Shown here: positions 23,246 through 23,727 of the stretch, one piece after another | Position numbering within the stretch: position 1 is the stretch's first letter | How the letters are laid out: each line of letters starts with the position of its first letter | NCBI GenBank assembly: GCA_026397695.1 | Contig: JAPLUJ010000479.1 | Span: 1-23,727, forward strand | From: Verrucomicrobiota bacterium | GTDB lineage: Bacteria > Verrucomicrobiota > Verrucomicrobiia > Verrucomicrobiales > Akkermansiaceae | Length of the DNA stretch: 23,727 nt | Direction: 5' to 3' | The notes under the pieces: model-generated | Seen by the model: the letters and a program-made list of their open reading frames with translations, nothing else | The model's database searches: none | Told to the model about the DNA's origin: nothing | Position numbers and translations under genes: made by a program

Positions 23246-23727
23246 TTATTCTTCCCCCCGCTGCAACCCGGCGCGGCGCAGTTTCTGCCGCAGGGTGGCG
23301 CGGTGCATGCGCAGGGCGGCTGCCAGATGGGTCGGCTTGTTGGAGTGTTTGTCCAGCAAGTAGCGCAGCATCAGCGCTTCGATCCGTTCCAGCAGCGCGT
23401 CGTAGTCGGGTCGTTCGCCTTCGGGCAATGCCAGTTCGGCATCGAGCCAACGACCGAGTGCGGCGTTGAGTTCGCCGGGTGCGGGCGGAACATCGCCGGG
23501 TCCTGCCGCAGCGGCAACATGCGACGGCAAATGGTTCAGGAACACCGGACCGCCGCCGCTCATGGTGGCGGCATAGTCCAAAACATGCCGCAACTCGCGC
23601 ACATTGCCCGGCCACGGGTATGCCTGCAAGGCGGCAAGCACCGGGGGTGTGAGCTGCGGGGCAGGAGCGTCACCGCGCATGCCGACAAAAAATGCGCTCA
23701 GCGCCGGGATGTCGCCCGTGCGCTCAC
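23246..23727 (-). CDS. Sigma-54-dependent regulator, C-terminal part
   Basis: A minus-strand frame that runs through the right edge with no start, about 160 codons visible. The first visible residues, RTGDIPALSAFFVGMRG, match the end of the AAA+ core of NtrC-type activators. LTPPVLAALQAYPWPGNVRELRHVLDYA is the WPGNVREL signature. The C-terminal Fis-type HTH reads THLAAALRMHRATLRQKLRR. Activators of this class act on sigma-54 promoters; the sensor or receiver part is outside the window. It lies upstream of the TonB receptor on the same strand, with a gap of 163 bases. Confidence 0.92.
   Translation of the reverse strand, partial: ERTGDIPALSAFFVGMRGDAPAPQLTPPVLAALQAYPWPGNVRELRHVLDYAATMSGGGPVFLNHLPSHVAAAAGPGDVPPAPGELNAALGRWLDAELALPEGERPDYDALLERIEALMLRYLLDKHSNKPTHLAAALRMHRATLRQKLRRAGLQRGEE

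Overview
The window looks like a Verrucomicrobia-type chromosome of moderately high GC. The inference rests on the gene set: a secreted 3-keto-disaccharide hydrolase (DUF1080), a Tat-exported Gfo/Idh/MocA oxidoreductase, a PTPDL-like periplasmic protein, many lipoproteins, weak or absent Shine-Dalgarno sequences, and dnaX next to ybaB. There is no rRNA gene for firm placement, and the only tRNA sequence is a fragment.

Region 1 (1 to about 4600) is the right-hand part of an integrated mobile element. Every gene is on the minus strand: a partial winged-helix protein running off the left edge, a small helical protein, a MerR/excisionase-like HTH protein, a protein with a Lys/Ala/Pro-rich N-terminus, an excisionase-like protein with a Lys/Ala/Pro-rich C-terminus, and a tyrosine integrase. 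The element ends in the 3' half of tRNA-Arg(CCG), so the intact tRNA should lie beyond the left edge. No capsid, portal, terminase or conjugation gene is visible here.

Region 2 (4643-8632) holds, on the minus strand, two adjacent small lipoproteins with BamE/SmpA-like features and a DedA membrane protein. They are followed by a plus-strand phosphofructokinase that overlaps tail-to-tail with an orphan ParA ATPase.

Region 3 (8746-13279) is a plus-strand run: a YyaL-like (DUF255) lipoprotein without its usual CxxC, a PTPDL-like secreted protein, then hisB and hisH with overlapping stop and start.

Region 4 (13248-16639) is a minus-strand housekeeping cluster: recO, a TPR protein, dnaX and ybaB. 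ybaB overlaps hisH tail-to-tail.

Region 5 (16753-20914) is a plus-strand run: secreted DUF1080 hydrolase, tsaB, rlmH, def, and a Tat-exported Gfo/Idh/MocA protein that appears to carry two internal in-frame deletions.

Region 6 (20971-23727) has a TonB-dependent receptor and the C-terminal end of a sigma-54-dependent regulator, both on the minus strand.

The most unusual signal is not a gene. The pentamer GTTAG (usually TGTTAG) is scattered on both strands through the chromosomal genes. It accounts for 34 of the 40 TTAG tetramers I counted by eye on the two strands, and only two of these lie in the mobile element.
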